A stretch of DNA of 64,000 bases from Phytomonospora sp040655735 (GTDB lineage Bacteria; Actinomycetota; Actinomycetes; Mycobacteriales; Micromonosporaceae): assembly GCF_040655735.1 (NCBI RefSeq), contig NZ_JBFAKK010000003.1, positions 124,001 to 188,000 of the forward strand. Reading direction: 5' to 3'. The notes beneath the pieces are model-generated. The model worked only from the letters and a program-made list of their open reading frames with translations. It had not been told where the DNA came from and searched no databases. A program made the position numbers and the translations under genes. Shown one piece after another: positions 31,436 through 39,196 of this stretch; the first letter of the stretch is position 1; each line of letters starts with the position of its first letter.

Positions 31436-33556
31436 TCAGATGGAGTATTCCTGGAAGAGCTTGTCGAGGTCGGTGACCTTGGCGTCGGATCCCCAGCCGG
31501 CGATGGCCACGCCGACGTCGGGGTAGTAGGAGTAGCTGCCGTCGATGGCCACGTAGGGGATCGAGTACTCGTCGGTGCCGGACTTGCCCGACCCGTTGAA
31601 GGTGTCCTTCAGGCCGAACGACGAGGCGACGTCCTTCTCGAAGTCCTCGCCGCCGCTGTCGACGAACAGGATGCTGCCGGCCTTGTACTCGTCCTCGACG
31701 TCGGTGTCGAAGCTGCAGTAGACGCGGGCGGGCTCCTCGCCGATCTTGTCGAGGGCGCGCGTGAAGCCGCCGCTCTCCGGGCCCTGCCAGGCCTCACCGG
31801 AGTCGGAGACCCAGCACTCGTTGAGCGCCTTCTTCCACGGTTCGAAGAAGGAGCTGAGCGCCGAGGGCACCGAGGCGCTGCCGTTCATGACCGGGCCGTC
31901 GTCGCTGAGGTCGGTGAAGAAGTCGCCGAAGATCCCCGACGTGACGCTCGGCTTGATGAACGTGCCGTAGCAGCAGAAGCCGAGCAGGGCCACGATGACC
32001 AGTGCGATGATGGGGCCGCGCTTGCGGTTCCTGCGCGGCACGAACACCGGCTGCTGCTGCTGGTGCACCGGTACCGCGTAGGGAACCTGGATGATCTGCG
32101 GCTGCGGCGGAGGCTGCGGCGCGCGCTGCACCGGCGGCAGGATCGGCGGTCGCGGCGGCGGGGGAGTGTAGGCCTGCTGCTGGGGCGGTGGCGTGTACGC
32201 GTTGGGCGCGTGCTGCTGCTGCTGTTGCTGCGGACGGTACGGCGGCGGCGAGGGCGTCATCATCGGCGAGGACGGCGCGCCGGAGACGGGCGGGCCCGAG
32301 ACCGGGGGAGCCGACATCGGCGAGTTCGACGGCGCCGGGTTGTGCGCGTGCTGCGACGGCGAGCGGTAGCCCTGGTTGGACTGCTGCGGCGCGGGCGGAC
32401 CCGAGCGCGGCGCCGAGGGCGGGGCCGACATGGGCGAGTTCGACATCGGGGAGTTCGACGGCGACTGGCCGGGGTTGGGTTTGGCCGCGCCGAGCTTCGC
32501 GGCGCCTTCGGCGACGGCGACCTCGGGCTGTTCGAGGACGGTCGGCGGAATTCCAAGTCCACTGTGGAGCATGCGGGCGACCAGCGGGACGCGGCTCGAA
32601 CCACCGACCAGGAACAGCCCGGCCAGCTGCGCCGGTTCGCAGCGCGCCTCGCGGATCACCCGCTGGGTCTCGTTGATGGCCCGCTGGAGGAGCGGCGTGG
32701 TGAGCCGCTCGAACTCGTCGCGGGTCAGGTGCAGGTCGGTGTCGGTCTCGGGGACGTTGACCGGCGCGCTCGTCGTGCGCGACAGGGACTCCTTCGCCCC
32801 GCGGACGTCGTCCCACAGCAGCTGGCGCGACCGGCGGTCGGCCGAGCCCTCCGGATTGGAAAGACGGCGCCACAGCGCCGGATCGCGCTGCGCGATGAGC
32901 TCGCCGAGGTGGTCGACGAGCGCCGAGTCGAGGTCGACGCCGCCGAGGTCGGGGAGACCGCCGGTCGACAGGACGGTGAAGGTGTTGCCGTCGCGGCGGA
33001 CGACGGCCACGTCGAGCGTGCCGCCGCCGAAGTCGAACACGCCGAGGGGCCGGCCGTCGTTGACCTGGTGGCCGAGAACGGTGGTGAAGTAGACGGCCGC
33101 GCCGACCGGCTCGGGGATGAGCCGCACGTTGTGCAGCCCGGCGGTGGCCGCCGCGCCGGTGAGGATCTCCCGGCGGCGCGCGCCCCAGGCGGCCGGGAAG
33201 GTCATCACGACGTCCTGCGGGATGGTCCCGGCGACCCGGCGGACCTCGCTGACGACGCGCTTGAGGACGGCGGCGAACAGGTCGGGGACGCGGTGCTCGC
33301 TGTCGCCGAGAAGGACGGTCTGTTCGTCGATGCGCTGCTTCGGGTTCGGTTCGTACCTGGTGGGGTCGAGGCCGGCACGGCGGACGGCGTCGCGGCCGAC
33401 CTGTATCTGCCCGTCGGAGTCGGCGTAGACGGCCGAGCGCAGCAGCGGCGTCCCGTCGTCGAACAGCATTGATTTGGTCCGGCCGTCCGGGTAGGCCAGC
33501 ACCGCGACGGTATGCGACGTACCGAAGTCCACGCCAAGACGCACCGCGATCTCCAT
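31436..33556 (-). CDS. Membrane-anchored Hsp70-like protein
   Basis: A 706-aa fusion. Residues 1-~365 are an Hsp70/actin ATPase domain: phosphate-1 VDFGTSHTVAV, EPVGAAVYF, phosphate-2 FDFGGGTLDVAV and the adenosine block LFLVGGSSRVPLVARM. There is no DnaK substrate-binding domain. Residues ~370-505 are a long Pro/Gln/Ser-rich linker with SNSPMSAPP-type repeats. A basic stop-transfer and one helix (~510-531, PIIALVIVALLGFCCYG) place the last ~175 residues outside. The extracytoplasmic domain has no recognised family. The ATPase may signal to or be gated by the outer domain, which is inference. It is first in a two-gene unit. Confidence 0.88.
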   Translation of the reverse strand: MEIAVRLGVDFGTSHTVAVLAYPDGRTKSMLFDDGTPLLRSAVYADSDGQIQVGRDAVRRAGLDPTRYEPNPKQRIDEQTVLLGDSEHRVPDLFAAVLKRVVSEVRRVAGTIPQDVVMTFPAAWGARRREILTGAAATAGLHNVRLIPEPVGAAVYFTTVLGHQVNDGRPLGVFDFGGGTLDVAVVRRDGNTFTVLSTGGLPDLGGVDLDSALVDHLGELIAQRDPALWRRLSNPEGSADRRSRQLLWDDVRGAKESLSRTTSAPVNVPETDTDLHLTRDEFERLTTPLLQRAINETQRVIREARCEPAQLAGLFLVGGSSRVPLVARMLHSGLGIPPTVLEQPEVAVAEGAAKLGAAKPNPGQSPSNSPMSNSPMSAPPSAPRSGPPAPQQSNQGYRSPSQHAHNPAPSNSPMSAPPVSGPPVSGAPSSPMMTPSPPPYRPQQQQQQHAPNAYTPPPQQQAYTPPPPRPPILPPVQRAPQPPPQPQIIQVPYAVPVHQQQQPVFVPRRNRKRGPIIALVIVALLGFCCYGTFIKPSVTSGIFGDFFTDLSDDGPVMNGSASVPSALSSFFEPWKKALNECWVSDSGEAWQGPESGGFTRALDKIGEEPARVYCSFDTDVEDEYKAGSILFVDSGGEDFEKDVASSFGLKDTFNGSGKSGTDEYSIPYVAIDGSYSYYPDVGVAIAGWGSDAKVTDLDKLFQEYSI

Positions 33557-33664
33557 TCTCAGGGGGCCGACACAGCATAGAGCCGAGCCGCATCCCGCAT
33601 CCCCCCGCGCGTGGCCCCGGTCACCGGGCCCGGCGCGCGGGCTCGGTGAGCAGGTCGGGGGCCG

Positions 33665-34333
33665 TCAGGGGGTCGGTCGGTCGTCGCAGCCCTCGCCATC
33701 GTCGCGGCCGGTCTGGTTGAGGCGGTCGGAGTAGTGCTCCTGGGCGAGGTGGCGCAGACCGGCCCAGATCTGCTCGCCGATGACCGTGCCGATCACCGCG
33801 CCCTCGACGGCGCTGTCGATGTCCGGGCGGGCGCTGACGAGGCCGACCTCGATCTCGGCGACCGAGGCGGCGGAGTCGGCGTAGGCCGGGAGCAGCGCGG
33901 CGAGGTCGTCGTCGCCGAGGTCGTACAGCGTGGCCAGCGAGTTGACGATCATCTGGCGCGCGCGGACGTTGTCGGAGTTCCAGCCGCGGGCTGCTGCGAG
34001 CGCGTCGAGTTGGGCGCGGGCGCGTTCCTGGCCGGGTGTCGGCGGGCCCTCGTCGGCGACGGTGAGGGTGGCGTGGGTGGCGGTGCCGAGGGCGCGGTGG
34101 AGGTTCTCGCCCTTGGCGTCGATGGAGTCGAGCAGCTCGCGGACGCCGGCGACGGGGACGCCGCCGATGTCGATGAGGGCGCGGATCAGGCGGAGCCTGC
34201 GCAGGTGGCGGGCGTCGTACTGGGCCTGGTTGGGGCTGGTCCGCTCACCGGCGGGCAGCAGCCCTTCGCGCAGGTAGTACTTGATGGTCGGGATCGGTAC
34301 CCGGCTCTCTCGGCTCAACTCGGCGATTCTCAT
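33665..34333 (-). CDS. MerR-family transcriptional regulator
   Basis: A 222-aa regulator. The N-terminal MerR helix-turn-helix and wing are MRIAELSRESRVPIPTIKYYLREGLLPAGE...YDARHLRRLRLI, followed by a ~130-residue C-terminal region without the metal-binding cysteines of MerR/CueR, so an organic ligand is more likely. ATG 34333 is preferred (GGGGAG 6 nt upstream); ATG 34339 would leave no spacing. It diverges from the membrane-protein gene at 34382, whose promoter carries a MerR-like operator. Confidence 0.9.
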   Translation of the reverse strand: MRIAELSRESRVPIPTIKYYLREGLLPAGERTSPNQAQYDARHLRRLRLIRALIDIGGVPVAGVRELLDSIDAKGENLHRALGTATHATLTVADEGPPTPGQERARAQLDALAAARGWNSDNVRARQMIVNSLATLYDLGDDDLAALLPAYADSAASVAEIEVGLVSARPDIDSAVEGAVIGTVIGEQIWAGLRHLAQEHYSDRLNQTGRDDGEGCDDRPTP

Positions 34334-34345
34334 GCGCATCTCCCC

Positions 34346-34382
34346 TTGCGATCTTTCCCGATCGTAGTGGATAGTTCGACTA
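34346..34382 (+). promoter_or_regulatory. MerR-type promoter and operator, probably leaderless
   Basis: A -35 TTGCGA (34346-34351) and a -10 GATAGT (34370-34375) are 18 nt apart. The dyad CGATC-N6-GATCG (34349-34364) lies between them, where MerR proteins bind. The -10 is 7 nt ahead of the ATG at 34382 and no ribosome site exists, so the mRNA is probably leaderless. Confidence 0.6.
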
Positions 34383-35362
34383 TGGATACCAGACAGCAGC
34401 ACTATCTAAAAGAGGCTCTGCCGACTCCGGCCCGCTACCACCGTCCTCTCCTGTGGCTCGCCGGCCTCATGGCCGTCACCGCCGTCGTCGCCGCGGTGGG
34501 GCTCCTCGTCGACGACCGGACCCTCACCAACATGCCGATCTGGGCCAAGCCGCTGAAGTTCGGGCTCTCCATCGGCCTCTACGCCCTCACCATGGCCTAC
34601 CTGATCCCCTTGCTGCGCAAGGGGAAGAGGACCGGGTGGTGGTTCGGGACGGTCATCGCGCTGATGCTGTTCATCGAGATGGTGGTGATCGTCGGGCAGG
34701 TACTGCGCGGCCGCACCAGCCACTTCAACGAGGCGACCGCATTCGACGCGACGCTGTGGATCGTCATGGGTGCCAGCATCACCGTCATGTGGCTGGCCAA
34801 CATCGGCGTGGCGCTGTTCCTCGCCTGGACGCCCATCGGCGACCGCGCGCTGACCAGGGGGATCCGCTGGGGGATGTCGGTGGGCATCGGCGGGCTGGCG
34901 GTCGGATACCTCATGGCCCGGCAGGACACCGGCCACCTGGAGAGCGTCGCCGGAGCCCACTCCGTCGGCCTCGACGACGGCGGTCCCGGCATGCCCCTCC
35001 TGGGGTGGAGCACCGTCGGCGGCGACCTGCGCATCGCCCACTTCGTCGGCATTCACGCCATGCAGGTGCTGCCCCTGCTCGCGTTGTGGCTCGGCTGGCG
35101 CGCCACCAAGCGGGTCAGGCTGGCAGACGAGGGCCTGCGGGCCCGGATCGTGCTGGTCGCCGGGGTCGTCTACGCCGGGCTGACGGCGCTGGTGCTGTGG
35201 CAGGCCCTGCGGGGCGAGTCGCTGATCCACCCCGGCGCGGCCACGTGGACGGCGTTGGGAGCGCTGGCGCTGGTGACGGCGGCGGGCCTGGCGTGGGCGT
35301 TCAAGGGCCGGGGGCGACCGGTCGCAGGGGACGTGGAGCGGGAGTCGGCGCGGGTGGGTTGA
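34382..35362 (+). CDS. Polytopic membrane protein under MerR control
   Basis: A 326-aa integral membrane protein with about eight helices. No family is recognised. Noticeable features are an early PIWAKPLKFGLSIGLYALT segment, a polar RGRTSHFNEATAFDA loop, and RIAHFVGIHAMQVLPL with two histidines in one helix. It starts directly at its predicted transcription start. Divergence from the MerR gene suggests it is the regulator's main target, possibly a transporter or stress-response membrane protein; the substrate cannot be read. A hairpin ends the unit. Confidence 0.75.
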   Translation: MDTRQQHYLKEALPTPARYHRPLLWLAGLMAVTAVVAAVGLLVDDRTLTNMPIWAKPLKFGLSIGLYALTMAYLIPLLRKGKRTGWWFGTVIALMLFIEMVVIVGQVLRGRTSHFNEATAFDATLWIVMGASITVMWLANIGVALFLAWTPIGDRALTRGIRWGMSVGIGGLAVGYLMARQDTGHLESVAGAHSVGLDDGGPGMPLLGWSTVGGDLRIAHFVGIHAMQVLPLLALWLGWRATKRVRLADEGLRARIVLVAGVVYAGLTALVLWQALRGESLIHPGAATWTALGALALVTAAGLAWAFKGRGRPVAGDVERESARVG

Positions 35363-35371
35363 GAGTGAGGT

Positions 35372-35409
35372 AGGGCGGCGGCTGTGCTTTCGCACGAAGC
35401 CGGCGCCCT
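35372..35409. terminator. Bulged hairpin after the MerR target gene
   Basis: AGGGCGGCGGCT-GTGC pairs with GCAC-GCCGGCGCCCT around the loop TTTC, with small bulges. It lies between convergent genes. Confidence 0.6.
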
Positions 35410-35421
35410 GCCGCGAGTTCG

Positions 35422-36174
35422 TCAGCCGGTGCTCTCCCGAGGGCAGGCGCACCCCATCCCCAGCAGCGGACGCATCCGCGTGATCAGGTCCGACCTCCCC
35501 GTCAGCGGCCGGTCGAACCCGAGCCGCACGAAGCGGTTCTCCCCGGCGGTGAACGCCATTCCGTAGCGGTCCAGCCGCACCATCCGGGGCGGCACGTCTC
35601 TCGACAGTTCGCCGTGCCCTGCCGCCGACAGCTGTGCCACGGCGAAGGCGGCGACCTCGTCGCGGTGGTGGTCGTCGAGGTCCCCCAGTAGTTCGGCCTC
35701 GTCGGCGGCGACGGGATCGGGCTCGGCGGCGGCGTAGGCGTCGAGGTCGACGTCGATCCAGCCGGAGCGCCGTTCGAGTCGCACCTCGGCCACGTCGAGG
35801 CGGTAGAGGGTGTACCCCTCCCCGACGGCGAGGAGGTCGCCGGCGGGGTTGACGGCGGCGAAGGCCAGGGCGGCGTCGCGAGCGTCCTCGGCGACCAGCG
35901 CGGTCGCCCATCCCGACAGCCAGAGGCGGCCGAGGGTGGGGGAACCGGCCAGCGGCGGGACGTCGTCGACGCAGAGGAGCGCGGCCACGTCGTCGCCGGG
36001 CTCGCAGGCCAGCGCGGCGGCCGTCGACCCGCCGTCGCGGACCAGCAGGAGCGGTGTGCCGTCGGAGACGGTCGCGTGGCGCACCCGCAGCGGCCCGCCG
36101 AGGCCGGTGCGGACGGTGCCGGTCAGGCGGCCCGTGGCGAGTGTGCGGGTGATCTCGGCGGGGCTGGGATGCAT
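35422..36174 (-). CDS. DUF2470-domain protein (haem/iron-linked)
   Basis: A 250-aa protein whose C-terminal ~90 residues (HHRDEVAAFAVAQLSAAGHGE ... MVRLDRYGMAFTAGENRFVRLGFDRPL) match DUF2470, the domain that follows haem-oxygenase-like or pyridoxamine-oxidase-like folds. The N-terminal part resembles a split-barrel flavin/haem-utilisation domain (GTPLLLVRDG..ALACEPGDDVAALL). AGGAGG precedes ATG 36174. An iron box lies 21 nt upstream, so expression is probably repressed by iron-loaded IdeR/DtxR and the protein may help use haem iron. The haem role is by family context. Confidence 0.82.
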   Translation of the reverse strand: MHPSPAEITRTLATGRLTGTVRTGLGGPLRVRHATVSDGTPLLLVRDGGSTAAALACEPGDDVAALLCVDDVPPLAGSPTLGRLWLSGWATALVAEDARDAALAFAAVNPAGDLLAVGEGYTLYRLDVAEVRLERRSGWIDVDLDAYAAAEPDPVAADEAELLGDLDDHHRDEVAAFAVAQLSAAGHGELSRDVPPRMVRLDRYGMAFTAGENRFVRLGFDRPLTGRSDLITRMRPLLGMGCACPRESTG

Positions 36175-36194
36175 CGCGAACCTCCTGAGGTAAG

Positions 36195-36213
36195 TTAGGA
36201 CAGGCTAACCTAA
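36195..36213. promoter_or_regulatory. IdeR/DtxR-type iron box
   Basis: TTAGGACAGGCTAACCTAA matches the 19-bp DtxR/IdeR consensus TTAGGTTAGSCTAACCTAA at 17 of 19 positions. It sits between the divergent DUF2470 gene (start 36174) and rpsD (start 36228), and can act on both. Confidence 0.85.
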
Positions 36214-36227
36214 AGAGGAGGTACCTG

Positions 36228-36836
36228 GTGAACCAGTCCCGGCCGAAGGTCCGGTTGTCCCGCGCGCTCGGCATCCCGCTGACTCCGAAGTGCGTCAAAT
36301 ACTTCGAGAAGCGTCCCTACCCGCCCGGCGACCACGGCCGGGCCAGGCGCAAGCCCTCGGACTATTCGGTGCGGTTGCTGGAGAAGCAGCGCCTGCGCCA
36401 CCAGTACAACATCGGCGAGCGCCAGCTGCGCCGTACCTATGCCGACGCCCTCAAGCGCCCCGGCAAGAGCGGTGAGAACCTCGTCACCCTCCTGGAGCGC
36501 CGCCTCGACGCCGTCGTGCTGCGCGCGGGTCTCGCGCGGACGATCTACCAGGCGCGCCAGCTCGTCGGCCACGGTCACGTCACCGTCGACGGCAAGAAGG
36601 TCGACATCCCGTCCTACCGCCTGAGCCCCGGACAGGTCGTCTCCGTCCGCGAGAAGAGCCGGACCATCACGCCCGTCCTGGTCGCCGCGGCCGGCGGACA
36701 CACCAACGGCACCGCCCCTCCCTACCTCTCGGTCGCCCTCAGCGACCTGCGCGTGACCCTCATGCGCGAACCCGTCCGCTCCGAAGTGCCCGTGCACTGC
36801 GAGGAGCAGCTGGTCGTGGAGTTCTACTCCCGCTGA
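36228..36836 (+). CDS. rpsD: 30S ribosomal protein S4
   Basis: A 202-aa S4. The N-terminal RPKVRLSRALGIPL...KRPYPPGDHGRARR is followed by the S4 RNA-binding domain (LERRLDAVVLRAGLARTIYQARQLVGHGHVTVDGKKVDIPSY). Only one cysteine remains near the N-terminus, so this is the zinc-free (C-) form. S4 nucleates 30S assembly. GTG 36228 has GAGGAGG 6 nt upstream. The adjacent iron box is unexpected for S4 and may mean this is a condition-specific paralogue; whether another rpsD exists cannot be seen here. Confidence 0.95.
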   Translation: MNQSRPKVRLSRALGIPLTPKCVKYFEKRPYPPGDHGRARRKPSDYSVRLLEKQRLRHQYNIGERQLRRTYADALKRPGKSGENLVTLLERRLDAVVLRAGLARTIYQARQLVGHGHVTVDGKKVDIPSYRLSPGQVVSVREKSRTITPVLVAAAGGHTNGTAPPYLSVALSDLRVTLMREPVRSEVPVHCEEQLVVEFYSR

Positions 36837-36845
36837 CGACGCGAA

Positions 36846-36876
36846 GAAGCGGTGGCCCTCCCGGGGCCACCGCTTC
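36846..36876. terminator. 13-bp hairpin between rpsD and SDR
   Basis: GAAGCGGTGGCCC (36846-36858) pairs perfectly with 36864-36876 across a 5-nt loop, between two convergent genes. Confidence 0.85.
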
Positions 36877-36882
36877 GGCGTG

Positions 36883-37623
36883 TCAGGCCGCGTGGCCGCC
36901 GTCGACGGTCAGGCACGCGCCGGTCATGTACCGGCCGCCGTCACCGGCGACGAACGCGATCGTCTCGGCGACCTCCTCGACCGTGCCGAAACGCCCCAGC
37001 GCCGTCTGGACGCGCTGGCCCTCCGCGAAAGGGCTGTCGGCCGGGTTCATCTCGGTGTCGATCGGGCCCGGCTGGATCAGGTTGGCGGTGACGCCGCGCT
37101 CGCCCAGGTCGCGGGCCATGCCCTTGGTCAGGCCGACCAGGGCCGACTTGGTCATCGTGTACAGGGTCAGGCCCGGCCCCGGGGTCTTGGTGCTGGCGGT
37201 GCTCCCGACGGTGATGATCCGGCCACCCTCCCCGAGGTGCTTGGCCGCCGCCTGCGAGGTGATCACGATCGAGCGGACGTTCACGGCGAGCAGGTGGTCG
37301 AGGTCTTCCAGGGTCGTGTCGTAGAAGGCGCCCATGGCGCCCCGGCCGACGTTGTTGACCAGGATGTCCAGGCCGCCCAGCTCGCTCACCGTGCGCTCGA
37401 CTGCGGCCGCCGACTCGGCGGCGTCGGCGGCGTCGGCGCGGATGGCCACCGCGCGGCCGCCCTCGGCCGCGACCTCCTTGACGAGCTGCTCGGCCCGGTC
37501 GGCGGAGTTGGCGTAGGTGAATGCGACGGAGGCGCCGCGGGCGGCCAGCGCCCGTACGGTGGCGGCGCCCATGCCGCGGCTGCCGCCGGTGACGAGGGCG
37601 GTCTTGCCGGTCAGATCGGACAT
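36883..37623 (-). CDS. SDR-family oxidoreductase (FabG-like)
   Basis: A 246-aa classical SDR. TGGSRGMG lies at residues 12-19 and NNVG at 90-93, with catalytic Ser141, Tyr155 and Lys159 in the usual spacing. It ends MTGACLTVDGGHAA as FabG-like enzymes do. It reduces a carbonyl with NAD(P)H; specificity is unknown. ATG 37623 is the natural start and the gene appears monocistronic. The ~290 nt upstream (37624-37911) hold divergent promoters and no gene. Confidence 0.93.
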   Translation of the reverse strand: MSDLTGKTALVTGGSRGMGAATVRALAARGASVAFTYANSADRAEQLVKEVAAEGGRAVAIRADAADAAESAAAVERTVSELGGLDILVNNVGRGAMGAFYDTTLEDLDHLLAVNVRSIVITSQAAAKHLGEGGRIITVGSTASTKTPGPGLTLYTMTKSALVGLTKGMARDLGERGVTANLIQPGPIDTEMNPADSPFAEGQRVQTALGRFGTVEEVAETIAFVAGDGGRYMTGACLTVDGGHAA

Positions 37624-37911
37624 GTCTTCCTCAATCCATAAGGGGAAACGCTTGTGCCCTTATGAACACCGCCGTCCTCCGAACGGTTGCGGTTGCCATG
37701 TCAGGGATCCGACAGAGGTCACCCGGCGGAGTGACGGCCGTCGGCTCCGGTCGCCACGAACCACCACAATCCGCCCCCGGACGGACGCATTCCGGTCGAT
37801 TGTCACCCTGTGTCGGCAGGTGATGCACCCTGTGTCCACGTGGGACTGTTCCCCGGCGTTCGCTATGCTCCGTCGGCCCCGTGTTTCCCGCCAAAGCAAG
37901 GATCGAACGAC

Positions 37912-38463
37912 GTGAGCGCTGACGCCATCATCGAGGCGTATCTCAAAGGCACCGAGGACGGTCTGCGCTGCAGACGTGCCGGGACCATGTCCGTCAACAG
38001 TGGACAGCTTTACTTCTTCGGGCCCGAAAGCGATGAACTCGACGGCTACTTCGGCGGAACCGAGGGGTCCCTTCCCAAGGGCGACCACCCCGTCTACGTC
38101 GTGACCGAGCCCGACGAGACCGCGATCGTGCGCATGGTGCTGGTGCCCCTCGGCGGTGGCCTGCCCGTCCGCTGGGAGTGGCGCCAGTACGGCCCGACCT
38201 CCCTCGAAGGGGGTCTGGTCGCGTTCAGCCCGGAGTGGGCCGACTGGGAGCCCGACGTCGACGAGGGTCTCGACGAGGCCGGCGGGATCGACGTCGAGGA
38301 CGGCCCGGCCTACCGCCCGGTGTTCACCACCGAGTCGGGCGACACCGTGCTGGTCATCAACATGGACGCCAGCATCTGGTACGCCTACGAGTGCTTCGAC
38401 GCCGAGGGCGAGCTGGTCGCGCTCCTGGTGGACTTCACCGACGGGGACGTTCCCTCGTCCTGA
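37912..38463 (+). CDS. Hypothetical protein, possibly DUF4241-like
   Basis: A 183-aa acidic cytoplasmic protein. GTG 37912 follows AAGGATCG at good spacing; the upstream frame to 37810 is not coding-like. The pattern SGQLYFFGPESDELD, LPKGDHPVYVV, IVRMVLVPLGGGLPVRWEW and the late GDTVLVINMD...YECFDAEGELVALLVDF resembles DUF4241 proteins, but the match is weak. Function unknown. A strong hairpin follows. Confidence 0.65.
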   Translation: MSADAIIEAYLKGTEDGLRCRRAGTMSVNSGQLYFFGPESDELDGYFGGTEGSLPKGDHPVYVVTEPDETAIVRMVLVPLGGGLPVRWEWRQYGPTSLEGGLVAFSPEWADWEPDVDEGLDEAGGIDVEDGPAYRPVFTTESGDTVLVINMDASIWYAYECFDAEGELVALLVDFTDGDVPSS

Positions 38464-38529
38464 CCGGTGGGAAGGCGAGTGGGGCGCGGGGACGCCGACC
38501 GCCTCGAACTGCACCTCCACGCGAACGTC

Positions 38530-38561
38530 GACGGGCGAGGCGGAAGACCGCCTCGCCCGTC
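38530..38561. terminator. 14-bp perfect hairpin between convergent genes
   Basis: GACGGGCGAGGCGG (38530-38543) pairs perfectly with 38548-38561, loop AAGA. Confidence 0.87.
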
Positions 38562-38566
38562 CTTCG

Positions 38567-39196
38567 TCAGTGCCCGCGCGCGATCCACTCCTCCAGGTGC
38601 CCGGCCTCGTCGCCGATCGTCGTGTCGTCACCGTGTCCGGTGTAGACGGTCGTCTCCGGCGGCAGCCAGAGCAGCCGCTCGCGGATCGAGGTGATGATCG
38701 TCGGGAAGTCGCTGAAGGACCTCCCGGTGGCCCCCGGTCCGCCCTTGAACAGGGTGTCCCCGGTGAACACCGCGCCCATGATCTCGCTGTACAGGCTCAC
38801 CGCGCCCGGCGCGTGGCCCGGCGTGTGCATCACCCGCAGCACGATGCCGCCGACGGGGATCTCCTGCCCGTCCTCCAGCTCGCCGTCGGGCGGGCGCGAG
38901 GGATGGGTCATGTCCCACAGCTCCCGGTCGGCGGGGTGCAGCAGCACCGGCGCGTAGACGAGCTCGGCGAGCTCGGGCGCGGCGTTGACGTGGTCGTCGT
39001 GGGCGTGGGTGCACACGATCGCCTTCACCTTGCGCCCGGCGACGGTCGCGGCGATGACCTGCGCGTCGTGGGCGGCGTCGATGACGACGACCTCCTCGTC
39101 GTCGCCGACCAGCCACACGTTGTTGTCGACGTCCCAGCTGCCGCCGTCGAGGGTGAACTTCCCCGAGGTGATCAGCCGCTCGGCGCGAACCGTCAC
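38567..39196 (-). CDS. MBL-fold hydrolase, mycothiol formaldehyde pathway
   Basis: A 209-aa metallo-beta-lactamase-fold hydrolase with CTHAHDDH (His64, His66, Asp68, His69), HTPGHAPGAVSLY, FTGDTLF and GHGDDTTIGDE. It follows mscR with a 4-nt GTGA overlap. The same mscR-MBL order is known from mycobacteria, where the partner is thought to hydrolyse S-formylmycothiol, completing formaldehyde conversion to formate. The start is GTG 39196. Confidence 0.9.
   Translation of the reverse strand: MTVRAERLITSGKFTLDGGSWDVDNNVWLVGDDEEVVVIDAAHDAQVIAATVAGRKVKAIVCTHAHDDHVNAAPELAELVYAPVLLHPADRELWDMTHPSRPPDGELEDGQEIPVGGIVLRVMHTPGHAPGAVSLYSEIMGAVFTGDTLFKGGPGATGRSFSDFPTIITSIRERLLWLPPETTVYTGHGDDTTIGDEAGHLEEWIARGH

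Noticed and set aside
34406..36298. 630-codon minus-strand frame
   Set aside because: Runs antisense to the membrane protein and across the DUF2470 gene in another frame; Arg/Pro-rich with no motif.
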